Positions 46,955 through 54,763 of a DNA stretch of 64,000 bases are shown here, one piece after another. The stretch is from Actinomycetota bacterium. GTDB taxonomy: Bacteria > Actinomycetota > Actinomycetes > S36-B12. Position numbers and translations under genes: made by a program. How positions within the stretch are numbered: the stretch's first letter is position 1; the number at the start of each line of letters is the position of its first letter. The stretch covers positions 248,001 through 312,000 of the forward strand of contig JAUXVJ010000009.1 of NCBI GenBank assembly GCA_030684515.1, read 5' to 3'. The notes below the pieces were generated by a model. The model worked only from the letters and a program-made list of their open reading frames with translations. It made no database searches and was not told where the DNA came from.

Positions 46955-47878
46955 CTAACGGAGCGAGGACGACAGCGGGGCGGTCAGGGTGAGCAGGGTT
47001 GCCTCTGGTCGACAGGCAAATCGGAAAGGCGCATAAGGCGATGTGCCGCATCCAGCGGAGACGTGCAATGGCGAGCTCTTCAGCTGACCATCAGCGTCTT
47101 GGAGCTCATAGGTGGACAGGCCACGCGAAGCCTTGCGATCCAAATCGCAATTGGTGACCAGAGCTCCGAAGCCAGGGACGCGCAGTTGTCCGCCGTGGGT
47201 GTGCCCGGCAAGCACGAGGTCAGCGCCATCACCGACGAAGCCATCAAGCACTCTTCGATACGGCGCATGTACGACGCCGATCGCCAAGTCGGCATCCGGG
47301 TCAAAGGGACCGGCCACGTCCTGATAGCGATCGCGGCTGATGTGCGGATCGTCAACCCCGCGCAGTTCAAGAGCTCGCCCGTCGGCCTTCATCGTTGCCG
47401 ATTGATTCGTCAGGTCCTGCCAGCCCATGTCTATCAGCCCGTCAACGAGATCCTGCCAGGGCAGCATCGGCCGAACCGGCTCGCGTTGGGTCGGCGACTT
47501 GAAGTACATGAAGGGGTTGAGGGGTCGTGGCGCGAAGTAGTCATTGCTGCCAAGCACGAAGGCACCCGGCAGATCAAAGAGTGGGTCCAGGCTGTCGAGC
47601 ACATGCGGAATCGCATCCAGATCTGCCAGGAAATCGCCGGTCACGACAACGAGGTCCGGCTCAAGATCGCGCAAGGACTGCAGCCACAGGTGTTTCTTGC
47701 TCTGACCTGGGACGAAATGCATGTCCGAGATATGTAGGATCCGCAGGTCCGGTTGCCCCAGTGGAAGCACCGTGACTTCTGCCCTGCGCACGGTGAAGGC
47801 TTGCGTCTCCCAGTAGGCATAGGCCAATCCAGCCGCCCCGAGTGCAGCCGTGCCGACGACTGCTTTGCCAATACCCAT
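46955..47878 (-). CDS. Membrane-anchored metallophosphoesterase
   Basis: 307 residues from ATG 47878; the frame extends further but into the divergent yqeY gene. An N-terminal hydrophobic helix (about 5-24) is followed by a calcineurin-like phosphoesterase with metal-binding blocks HISDMHF, VVTGDFLAD, LGSNDY (the usual GNHD reads GSND, as in related actinobacterial proteins) and AGHTHGGQLR. It belongs to the YkuE/Rv3683 group and may act on phospholipid or envelope phosphates. Its tail ends 15 bases from tRNA-Pro. In mycobacteria the homologue lies beside the whiB4 locus too. Confidence 0.9.
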   Translation of the reverse strand: MGIGKAVVGTAALGAAGLAYAYWETQAFTVRRAEVTVLPLGQPDLRILHISDMHFVPGQSKKHLWLQSLRDLEPDLVVVTGDFLADLDAIPHVLDSLDPLFDLPGAFVLGSNDYFAPRPLNPFMYFKSPTQREPVRPMLPWQDLVDGLIDMGWQDLTNQSATMKADGRALELRGVDDPHISRDRYQDVAGPFDPDADLAIGVVHAPYRRVLDGFVGDGADLVLAGHTHGGQLRVPGFGALVTNCDLDRKASRGLSTYELQDADGQLKSSPLHVSAGCGTSPYAPFRFACRPEATLLTLTAPLSSSLR

Positions 47879-47938
47879 GGGTCGATGGTGACACCCCAAG
47901 GCTGTTCCCAGCAATTGCGGGTAGGCCACAATGCCGAT

Positions 47939-48406
47939 ATGACCGTACTCAAAGCCCAACTGCAGGCCGATCTGAAGACTGCGATGAAGGCGCGAGATCA
48001 ACTCACCGCTTCCACACTGCGCATGGCGCTCACGGCCGTCACAAATGAAGAGGTAGCGGGCAAGCAAGCGCGCGTACTCAGCGATGAGGACGTACTCGCA
48101 GTATTGGGCAAGGAAGCCAAGAAGCGCCGTGAGGCGGCGGAGGCCTATGACGCTGCGGATCGCCCTGAGCTGGCGACCAAGGAGCGCGATGAACTCGCAG
48201 TACTGGAGTCCTATCTTCCGGAGGGATTGAGCGCCGATGAGGTGCAGTCGATCATCACCGCTGCGGTGGCCCAGGTCGGTGAGCAGGGACTTTCCGGGGG
48301 CGCAGCCATGGGGGCTGTCATGAAGCTTGTCCAGCCTGCCGTCAAGGGTCGAGCCGATGGTGCAGCCGTTGCCGCGGCGGTAAAGGCCGCTCTCGGTGTC
48401 AGCTGA
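47939..48406 (+). CDS. GatB/YqeY domain protein
   Basis: 155 residues from ATG 47939; an upstream open stretch overlaps the metallophosphoesterase gene and is not coding. The pattern LKTAMKARDQLTASTLRMAL, AAEAYDAADRPELATKE and LESYLPEGLS is typical of YqeY, which shares the tail domain of GatB amidotransferase. That domain binds tRNA in GatB; the free-standing protein's role is unclear. It is divergent from the metallophosphoesterase, an arrangement common in actinobacteria. Confidence 0.93.
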   Translation: MTVLKAQLQADLKTAMKARDQLTASTLRMALTAVTNEEVAGKQARVLSDEDVLAVLGKEAKKRREAAEAYDAADRPELATKERDELAVLESYLPEGLSADEVQSIITAAVAQVGEQGLSGGAAMGAVMKLVQPAVKGRADGAAVAAAVKAALGVS

Positions 48407-48568
48407 TCGTCACCCTCCCTATATCGATATCGAATAGCTCTTTGTAGCTATAAATAAATGGTTCTTATGAACCTATTGTTGGTCTCTTCATCTGCGTAGC
48501 GTCACGGTCATACCTGTGGGCCAGATCACTACAAATCAGATGATCAACGAGCAAAAGGGGTTCGACTT
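48407..48568 (+). promoter_or_regulatory. AT-rich promoter region of the whiB-like gene
   Basis: The 162 bases before the WhiB gene are strikingly AT-rich. They hold ATATCGATAT (48421-48430, a perfect palindrome), a CTATAAAT stretch at about 48448 that could be a -10 element, and an inverted repeat GGTTC-TTAT-GAACC at 48460-48473. A purine-rich AAAAGGGG ribosome site lies about 10 bases before the ATG. Regulator identity is unknown. Confidence 0.45.
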
Positions 48569-48874
48569 ATGACCTTCGACACCGACTGGGCAGCACAAGC
48601 AGCATGCCGGACAGCAGATCCAGACACATTGTTCGTGCAGGGTGCCGCTCAGAATCGAGCGAAGGCTATTTGCTCCGGATGCATCGTGCGTACGGAATGT
48701 CTTGCAGACGCCCTTGATAACCGCGTGGAATTTGGCGTGTGGGGTGGCATGACCGAGCGTGAGCGCCGTGCGCTGCTGCGCCGTCGTCCAAATGTCGCCT
48801 CTTGGCGCCTGCTCCTGCAGAACGCGAGCGAGGATTTTGCTCGACAGACGCCAATGGCTGTGCGCGTCTCCTAG
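48569..48874 (+). CDS. WhiB-family iron-sulfur transcription factor (WhiB4-like position)
   Basis: 101 residues. Four cluster-binding cysteines are Cys13, Cys35, Cys38 and Cys44 in the C-x(n)-C-x2-C-x5-C pattern, followed by the GVWGGMT turn (57-63) and the basic tail ERERRALLRRR used for DNA or sigma-factor contact. WhiB proteins carry a 4Fe-4S cluster sensitive to oxygen or NO. Convergent placement against the ArsA-like pair is the same as for mycobacterial whiB4, suggesting a redox-sensing role. Orthology is inferred from position. Confidence 0.95.
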   Translation: MTFDTDWAAQAACRTADPDTLFVQGAAQNRAKAICSGCIVRTECLADALDNRVEFGVWGGMTERERRALLRRRPNVASWRLLLQNASEDFARQTPMAVRVS

Positions 48875-48884
48875 ACATCGTCGG

Positions 48885-50045
48885 TTATTCAGCGGCGAGC
48901 AACTCGCCAATCTGACGAAGTCCCTCAAGGTCGTGAACATCCTCGGCTAGCGCCGGCACTGTTGTGATCGGCACCAGAGCATGTGCTGATGTGAATCTTG
49001 CCGTGAGTTGCTGCTGACGTTGCATGGTGGCTGCGCGATCTGCGTGCAGAAGCAGGAGCGAGGCAACGAGGCGACTGTTGGCATCGCCGTCACTGAGGCG
49101 CTCGGCTGCTGCCAGCGCCTGCTCACGTGAGACCTTCGGCAAGCTGAGCTCCTGAACTCGATTGAGCACGAGTCCGGCCAAGGGCATGCCATCGGCGTGC
49201 AGGCGTTCAACAAAGTACGAAGCCTCGCGCAGTGCGTCGGCTTCCGGGGTCGCTACTACAACAAATGACGTTCCGGAATCCTTCAACAGCGCATAGGTCG
49301 CATCCGCGCGCTCGCGAAATCCGCCGAAGGTGGTGTCGATCGCGGCCACGAAGGAACCCACGTCATTGAGCACCTGTGATCCAAGAATCCGTGACAGCAC
49401 ACTTGTGAAGAATCCGAAGCCCACCGAAGCAAGTCTTCCGATGCCCTTGCCTGCACCACGTGCCGGTGCTGTCAGCACGCGAATGAAGCGCCCATCAAGA
49501 AAGGATCCCAACCGAGCGGGTGCGTCAAGGAAATCCAATGCCGTCCGGGACGGTGGGGTGTCTACAACGATGAGATCCCAACTGCCATCGGCTTGTGCTT
49601 GGGCATGGAGTTGACCAAGTTTCTCCATTGCCATGTACTCCTGTGTCCCGGCAAACGAGGACGACAGTGATTGGTAGAAAGGGTTCTCCAAAATGGTCTT
49701 GGCGCGATCAGGGTCAGCATGTCGCTCGACGACGTCGTCGAAGGTCCGCTTCATATCCAGCATCATCGCGTCCAGGCTTCCGCCAGCTTCTGTGTCAACG
49801 CCCTCGACCGGTCTTGGGGTGTTGTCCAACTCGGCAATGCCCATAGCCTGCGCAAGGCGTCGGGCAGGGTCGATCGTCAGCACACACACCCTGCGACCGC
49901 TTTCGGCCGCCCGCAATGCGATAGCTGCGGCTGTTGTCGTTTTTCCGACTCCACCCGAACCAGTGCACACAATGATGTGCACGTTTGGGTCGGAAACGAT
50001 CGAGTCGAGATGTAGCGCAGGGGAGGTCAACACCGATCCACTCAT
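48885..50045 (-). CDS. ArsA/Get3-like ATPase, second gene of the pair (Rv3680-like)
   Basis: 386 residues. The deviant Walker A reads TGSGGVGKTTTAAAIAL near residue 27, keeping the catalytic Lys but having Ser where the ArsA/MinD signature Lys is usually found. LTIDPARRLAQAMG, LIVVDTPPSRTALDFL and VLNRVQELSL are other family blocks. With the upstream partner it probably forms a heterodimeric ATPase. The mycobacterial pair Rv3679/Rv3680 is linked to glycerol detoxification and is not an arsenic pump. Start and upstream stop overlap by four bases. Confidence 0.9.
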   Translation of the reverse strand: MSGSVLTSPALHLDSIVSDPNVHIIVCTGSGGVGKTTTAAAIALRAAESGRRVCVLTIDPARRLAQAMGIAELDNTPRPVEGVDTEAGGSLDAMMLDMKRTFDDVVERHADPDRAKTILENPFYQSLSSSFAGTQEYMAMEKLGQLHAQAQADGSWDLIVVDTPPSRTALDFLDAPARLGSFLDGRFIRVLTAPARGAGKGIGRLASVGFGFFTSVLSRILGSQVLNDVGSFVAAIDTTFGGFRERADATYALLKDSGTSFVVVATPEADALREASYFVERLHADGMPLAGLVLNRVQELSLPKVSREQALAAAERLSDGDANSRLVASLLLLHADRAATMQRQQQLTARFTSAHALVPITTVPALAEDVHDLEGLRQIGELLAAE

Positions 50046-51025
50046 TGGATGCCTTCTTCGAACATGGTCTCCGCGAGTGCGTAGAGCTCACCAAGCGCAA
50101 CTCCTTGCGCTAAGTACGGCAGCGTGAACAGGGGTAGTTCAAGTTCGTCGATGCGTTCTTGTTCGCGCGCCTCAAGATCTGTGCGGCGTACGTGATCAAT
50201 GGCCTCCTGCAGCAGGCCGGATGCAACATCCTTGGCGGGCTGGCGGATGCCCGCTGCTACAGCGAGTTCACCGACCTTGGATCTGGGAAGCGTGCCCTTG
50301 CGGACCCGTGCGCTCTGGCGTTCATCGAGCAGTGGCGTGCGCACCATGTTGACGAACACCGCACCCACGGGAAGCTGGGCCGCGCGTAACTCATTGATGC
50401 CGTCGATGGTCTCCTGCACTGGCATTTCCTCAAGCAAGGTCACCAGGTGCACGGCCGTCTGAGGCGAGCCAATGACCCCCATCACCATTTCGGCGTGACG
50501 ATGGATGGGACCGGTCTTGGCAAGCGCGGAGACTTGTGCGGTGACATTGAGGAATTGCGCGATGCGACCAGTGGGTGGGGCATCGATGACGACATGGTCG
50601 TATGCGTTGGACGCCCGCTTGGTCTTTCGTCGCACGACCTCGCACGCCTTGCCAGTGAGGAGCACATCACGAAGCCCTGGCGCCAAAGTTGTGGCGAAGT
50701 CGATAGCCCCCATCTTTCGCATCGCAGAGCCGGCTCGACCAAGGTTGTAGAAGCTGGCGAGGTAGTCGACCAGGGCGTCATCGGGGTCAACAGCCAATGC
50801 CCAGACCTCACCGTCGCCGGGAGCAATAGCGATTCGGCGCTCCTCGTAGGGCAGCGGTGCGGTGTCAAAGAGCTGAGCGATGCCCTGCCGACCTTCAACT
50901 TCCATCAACAGCGTCCGCTTGCCATCGCGGGCCAGACACATGGCCAAGGCCGCTGCCACCGTTGTTTTCCCCGCGCCACCTTTGCCGGAGACGACATGCA
51001 GTGCCGTTCCCGACCAGTTGACCAT
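50042..51025 (-). CDS. ArsA/Get3-like ATPase, first gene of the pair (Rv3679-like)
   Basis: 327 residues from ATG 51025; the frame extends upstream into the divergent DUF4177 gene but without family similarity. Deviant Walker A VVSGKGGAGKTTVA (about 14-27) carries the signature Lys that the partner lacks. VIDAPPTGRIAQFLN is the switch region, and a LLMEVEGRQGIAQLF segment matches the family. It overlaps the partner gene by ATGA and almost certainly forms a complex with it. No metal-binding Cys triad for arsenite is visible. Confidence 0.9.
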   Translation of the reverse strand: MVNWSGTALHVVSGKGGAGKTTVAAALAMCLARDGKRTLLMEVEGRQGIAQLFDTAPLPYEERRIAIAPGDGEVWALAVDPDDALVDYLASFYNLGRAGSAMRKMGAIDFATTLAPGLRDVLLTGKACEVVRRKTKRASNAYDHVVIDAPPTGRIAQFLNVTAQVSALAKTGPIHRHAEMVMGVIGSPQTAVHLVTLLEEMPVQETIDGINELRAAQLPVGAVFVNMVRTPLLDERQSARVRKGTLPRSKVGELAVAAGIRQPAKDVASGLLQEAIDHVRRTDLEAREQERIDELELPLFTLPYLAQGVALGELYALAETMFEEGIQ

Positions 51026-51086
51026 CCGGTCAGCGTAATCCGAGACGGTAGTCGAGCGTTGCCTCGATGCAGCTAGGGTCTGGAGC

Positions 51087-51248
51087 ATGACCAAATGGGA
51101 ATACGTCACAGTGCCGCTGCTCGTTCACGCCACCAAGCAGATTCTGGATAACTGGGGCATGGATGGCTGGGAACTTGTGCAGGTCGTACCCGGTCCAAAC
51201 ACCGACCAGCTCGTGGCGTATCTGAAGCGTCCGATTGCGGCCGCCTGA
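51087..51248 (+). CDS. DUF4177 small protein
   Basis: 53 residues from ATG 51087 (GGAG just upstream). The sequence WEYVTVPLL...ILDNWGMDGWELVQVVPGP and a final YLKRP are the hallmarks of the DUF4177 family; the WGxxGWELV motif is nearly invariant. The fold is small alpha/beta with unknown function. In actinobacteria it sits just in front of the RidA gene, as here, divergent from the ArsA-like pair. Confidence 0.92.
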   Translation: MTKWEYVTVPLLVHATKQILDNWGMDGWELVQVVPGPNTDQLVAYLKRPIAAA

Positions 51249-51249
51249 C

Positions 51250-51714
51250 ATGACAGTCGAGAGTCGTCTTGCTGAAATTGGCCTGAGCGTCCCCGAGATT
51301 GCTGCCCCGGTGGCCGCATATGTGCCTGCCGTGCGTTCAGGAAATCTGGTGTTCACGTCTGGTCAGTTGCCGATGCTCAATGGTGAAATCCCGATGACCG
51401 GCAAGGTTGGTGCTGAGGTTACGCCAGATGAGGCCGCAGAGTTGGCCAAGATCTGCGCACTCAATGCGATCGCCGCAGTGAAGGGCGTCATTGGTGACCT
51501 TGAGAAGGTCGTGCGCGTGGTGAAAGTTACGGGCTTTGTCGCCAGCGCTCCCGGCTTCACCTCCCAGCCGATTGTCGTCAACGGTGCGAGCGCTGTGTTG
51601 GGGCAAGCGTTCGGCGATGCAGGGGTGCATGCCCGCTCGTCGCTTGGCGTTGCTTCATTGCCGCTGGATGCGCCAGTTGAGGTCGAACTCATTGTGGAGG
51701 TTCTTGGCTCGTGA
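51250..51714 (+). CDS. RidA-family enamine/imine deaminase
   Basis: 154 residues from ATG 51250, one base after the DUF4177 stop. It shows the RidA fold with GNLVFTSGQLP, ALNAIAAVKGVIGDL and VKVTGFVASAPGF. The C-terminal arginine of classical RidA (in the GARS-type region) appears within HARSSLGVASLP. The family hydrolyses reactive 2-aminoacrylate-type intermediates; this longer subgroup is less well studied. Its stop overlaps the NUDIX gene (GTGA). Confidence 0.92.
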   Translation: MTVESRLAEIGLSVPEIAAPVAAYVPAVRSGNLVFTSGQLPMLNGEIPMTGKVGAEVTPDEAAELAKICALNAIAAVKGVIGDLEKVVRVVKVTGFVASAPGFTSQPIVVNGASAVLGQAFGDAGVHARSSLGVASLPLDAPVEVELIVEVLGS

Positions 51715-52481
51715 GTGATCTTCCCGATGACGCACTCGTGCGTGCTCGAGAACTCGCTTCCGGAAAGGCCAACTGGGCCCCTGCGCCGCCTCGCTCGGCT
51801 GCCACGGTGCTGCTGCTGCGAGAGACCGAATCCGGTCTTGAGACGTACATGATGAAGAGGGCTCGCACAATGGCCTTTGCGGCAAATGCGTATGTCTTTC
51901 CCGGGGGAAGGCTGGATCCAGAAGATCTTGAACAGGGTGCGCTGCTCGATGACCCCATCTTCGATTTCACTGCACTCGCAAGTCGATTGAGCACCGATGA
52001 ACGCGAAGCTCGCGGCTTGCTGGTCTGCGCTGCCAGGGAGTTGGAGGAGGAAGCGGGCGTCGTGGTTGATCCGCGAACACTTGTGGTGATTGATCACTGG
52101 GTGACGCCGGAGTGGGAGCCCTTGCGTTACGACGTTCGATTCTTTGTTGCCTACCTGCCTGATGACCAGGCCCCGCAACCTCGGGGCACTGAGGCGGTTG
52201 AAGCCCGCTGGCTGGAGCCGGCCCAAGCCATTCAAGAAGCCAATGCCGGAGAGATCTTGCTGATGGCACCGACGCGAGCGGCCCTTGAGCATTTACTTGA
52301 GCATTCGCAGATTGAACTTCTCATCGAAGCCGCGCATGCGCGTGAGATCGTGCCGCGTATGGATCGCCTGCATGTGCACGACGACGGTTCCACGAGCTTT
52401 GCCATCGTGCACGACCGCACGGGTGAGATCCTCACGAGCGATCGTCCTGCACCACCGACTGAGACCAGCAGGCCCGTATGA
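51711..52481 (+). CDS. NUDIX hydrolase
   Basis: 256 residues from a GTG. The Nudix box is split by an insertion: FPGGRLDPEDLE supplies the first glycines and AARELEEEAGVVV supplies the REx2EExG part about 50 residues later. This extended form is common in actinobacterial NUDIX proteins at this locus. It would hydrolyse a nucleoside diphosphate linked to another group; the substrate is unknown. It overlaps RidA upstream and the metallo-beta-lactamase gene downstream (ATGA), so the genes 51087-53362 form one operon. Confidence 0.9.
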   Translation: MSDLPDDALVRARELASGKANWAPAPPRSAATVLLLRETESGLETYMMKRARTMAFAANAYVFPGGRLDPEDLEQGALLDDPIFDFTALASRLSTDEREARGLLVCAARELEEEAGVVVDPRTLVVIDHWVTPEWEPLRYDVRFFVAYLPDDQAPQPRGTEAVEARWLEPAQAIQEANAGEILLMAPTRAALEHLLEHSQIELLIEAAHAREIVPRMDRLHVHDDGSTSFAIVHDRTGEILTSDRPAPPTETSRPV

Positions 52482-53362
52482 GTGGCCGACCGCTGCCTTT
52501 TCTTGGTTCTCGGGCTTCGTGGGAGGGCGGTTCGGTAACGAATAGCGCAGTTTGCGTGCTGGCGCACAATCCCAATGTGATGACTCTGGATGGCACCAAC
52601 ACCTGGCTCCTGCACGTGCCGGGCTCGCGAAAGTGCATTGTGATCGACCCCGGTCCAGATGAGAAGGGACACTTCGAAGCGATCATCGCTGCTGCCGAAT
52701 TGCGCGATGCTGAAATCGGCGCGATTCTGCTGACCCATCGACACTCAGATCATTCGGCAGGTGCAAAATCATTGGCTGAGCGGACGAAGTCCTATGTGCG
52801 TGCAGCTGATCCTGAGTTTCGCCTGGGTGCCGAAGGACTTGAAACCGGCGACGTGATCGTGGTTGATCAAACAGAGCTTCGCGTCATCTCCACGCCCGGA
52901 CATTCCAGCGACAGCGTGAGTTTTCTGATGACGCATGACAATTCGATGCTGACCGGCGACACCGTGCTCGGTCGCGGAACCGCAGTTATCTCGGCTCCCG
53001 ACGGCAATGTGGGTGCTTACCTGGACAGCCTGAAGCGCATGCGAGATGCGGTGGCGCAGAATGCAGTCGGCTTGCTGCTGCCAGGCCACGGCCCGTGTCT
53101 TGATGCGCCGGACGACATACTCAATGGCTACTACGAGCATCGGGTGGCGCGGCTTGAAGAAGTGCGCGTGGCAACGACTATTGGGTTGCGCACCTCTGAA
53201 GAGGTGCTCGATCAGGTGTATGCCACAACTCCAGAGAAACTACGGCCTGCGGCTCTGCAGTCGGTGAAGGCGCAGTTGCTGCACTTGCAGGGCCTTGGTC
53301 AGTTCACAACTGACGAGGATCTAACGAGCCCGCCGACCAAGACGCTCGACGTCGAGTATTAG
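52478..53362 (+). CDS. MBL-fold metallohydrolase (LACTB2/Rv3677-like)
   Basis: 294 residues. Metal ligands are in the THRHSDHS motif (HxHxDH), TPGHSSDS, LTGDTVLG and PGHGP. The C-terminal extension with RVARLEEV and KVQ-like KAQLLHLQGLGQ resembles the winged region of LACTB2, a single-strand RNA nuclease. The role in bacteria is unclear; hydrolysis of a thioester or nucleic acid are both possible. The 3' end overlaps the convergent crp gene by 42 bases. Confidence 0.92.
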   Translation: MSGRPLPFLGSRASWEGGSVTNSAVCVLAHNPNVMTLDGTNTWLLHVPGSRKCIVIDPGPDEKGHFEAIIAAAELRDAEIGAILLTHRHSDHSAGAKSLAERTKSYVRAADPEFRLGAEGLETGDVIVVDQTELRVISTPGHSSDSVSFLMTHDNSMLTGDTVLGRGTAVISAPDGNVGAYLDSLKRMRDAVAQNAVGLLLPGHGPCLDAPDDILNGYYEHRVARLEEVRVATTIGLRTSEEVLDQVYATTPEKLRPAALQSVKAQLLHLQGLGQFTTDEDLTSPPTKTLDVEY

Positions 53363-53995
53363 CACCTGACGCGATTCGAGTCGGATCCAACCGCGCTGCG
53401 CAAAATCAGCCAGAGCCTTGTTGACTGTCTCGCGCGAGGCTCCAACGAGTTGAGCGAGTTCTTCTTGGGTCATGTCATGAGTGACCATCAAGCCCTCAGG
53501 CGTGATGGTGCCGAACTTCTCGCCGAGATCCATCAATGCCTTGGCAACGCGTCCGGGCACATCAGAGAAGACGAGATCGGCCATGGCTTCATTGGTTCGT
53601 CGGAGGCGACGCGCGAGTGCCTGCAGCAATGCCGTGGCAACTTCGGGGCGGCCGGCAAGCCACGGGCGGAGTTGATCGTTGCCCAAGCCGAGCACGACTG
53701 CATCGGTGAGTGCTGTGGCTGTCGAAGTGCGCTGACCTGGATCAAACAAACTGAGTTCGCCGAACATTTCACCAGGGCCAAGCACTGCCAGCAGTGACTC
53801 TCGACCGTCAGCAGAGGTCTGACCGAGCTTGACCTTGCCGTCAACGATGACGTACATGCGATCGCCGGGCTCTCCCTCAGCGAAGAGCACTTCTCCCTTG
53901 ACGACCGTGCGCTCTACCAGCGAGGCACGCAGTGCCGTGGCACCCTCGATATCCAACGCTGCGAACAGCGGGGCACCCATCACGACTTCGTCCAC
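53321..53995 (-). CDS. crp: Crp/Fnr-family cAMP-responsive regulator
   Basis: 224 residues from GTG 53995, giving a length equal to mycobacterial CRP and the expected start [15 protein letters not shown]; earlier starts at 54001 and 54043 cannot be excluded. The cyclic-nucleotide domain (about 10-125) has [15 protein letters not shown] and the phosphate-binding cassette [18 protein letters not shown] with the key Glu and Arg. The HTH (about 175-200) has [19 protein letters not shown]. It would bind DNA in response to cAMP and control carbon and energy genes. It is divergent from nth. Confidence 0.95.
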   Translation of the reverse strand: MDEVVMGAPLFAALDIEGATALRASLVERTVVKGEVLFAEGEPGDRMYVIVDGKVKLGQTSADGRESLLAVLGPGEMFGELSLFDPGQRTSTATALTDAVVLGLGNDQLRPWLAGRPEVATALLQALARRLRRTNEAMADLVFSDVPGRVAKALMDLGEKFGTITPEGLMVTHDMTQEELAQLVGASRETVNKALADFAQRGWIRLESRQVLILDVERLGRRAR

Positions 53996-54046
53996 AGACA
54001 CATTCTGACCTATCAGGCGGCGACCCGGTACACGGCTAGTCATCAC

Positions 54047-54763
54047 GTGGGCGCATACGCTGTCCGGATGGTCGAGTTGGCAACACAAAAACGGCGATTT
54101 CGCGCCGTATTTCTCGCCCTGGAGGAGCAATATCCAGACGTGAAGTGCGAGTTGGACTTCACCACCCCCCTCCAGCTTCTGGCCGCCACCATCTTGAGCG
54201 CTCAAAGCACAGATGTGCGTGTGAACAAGGTGACTCCAGAGCTGTTTGCGCGATATCGATCAGCGGCGGATTTCGCCGGGGCGGATCGAGCCGATATCGA
54301 GCGCATCATCTATCCCACGGGCTTCTTCCGAGCCAAGGCAGCAAGCCTGCAGGGATTGGGTCAGCAGCTCTGTGATCGCTTCGATGGCGAAGTGCCAATG
54401 ACCCTTGAAGAATTGGTGACGCTGCCCGGTGTCGGTCGCAAGACGGCAAATGTGCTGCTCGGCGAAGCCTTCGGACTTCCGGGCATCACCGTCGATACGC
54501 ACCTTGGGCGGCTTGCTCGACGACTCGGCTGGACAACACACACCGACCCGGTGAAAGTCGAACGCGATTTGATGGTCCTTTGGCCCAAGAAGCATTGGAC
54601 CAAGGCATCCCAGCTCTTAATCTGGCATGGGCGTCGTCGATGCCATGCCATTCGACCGGCCTGCGGTGCATGCACGTTGGTGCGCTGGTGTCCTGCCTAT
54701 GGCGAGGGGCCCACTGATCCGGTGGCCGCGGCCAAGTTGGTTCGCTTAGCGGGGCGTGGCTAG
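54047..54763 (+). CDS. nth: Endonuclease III
   Basis: 238 residues from a GTG (ATG 54068 is also possible). The helix-hairpin-helix [13 protein letters not shown] contains the catalytic Lys, [13 protein letters not shown] contains the catalytic Asp, and the C-terminal 4Fe-4S cluster has C-x6-C-x2-C-x5-C ([17 protein letters not shown]). It removes oxidised pyrimidines by glycosylase/lyase action. Its TAG overlaps the GTG start of marP by one base, so the two genes are co-translated. Confidence 0.96.
   Translation: MGAYAVRMVELATQKRRFRAVFLALEEQYPDVKCELDFTTPLQLLAATILSAQSTDVRVNKVTPELFARYRSAADFAGADRADIERIIYPTGFFRAKAASLQGLGQQLCDRFDGEVPMTLEELVTLPGVGRKTANVLLGEAFGLPGITVDTHLGRLARRLGWTTHTDPVKVERDLMVLWPKKHWTKASQLLIWHGRRRCHAIRPACGACTLVRWCPAYGEGPTDPVAAAKLVRLAGRG

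Noticed and set aside
46751-47737. 328-codon plus-strand frame across the tRNA-Pro gene and the metallophosphoesterase
   Set aside because: It runs through the tRNA and terminator and is antisense to a gene with all metallophosphoesterase motifs.
48885-51025. Arsenite efflux ATPase pair
   Set aside because: No arsB, arsR or arsenite-binding Cys triad; the synteny with Rv3679/Rv3680 argues for the Get3-like non-arsenic group.
51363-52292. Long minus-strand frame opposite RidA and NUDIX
   Set aside because: Both plus-strand genes have clear family motifs and operon overlaps; the opposite frame has none.
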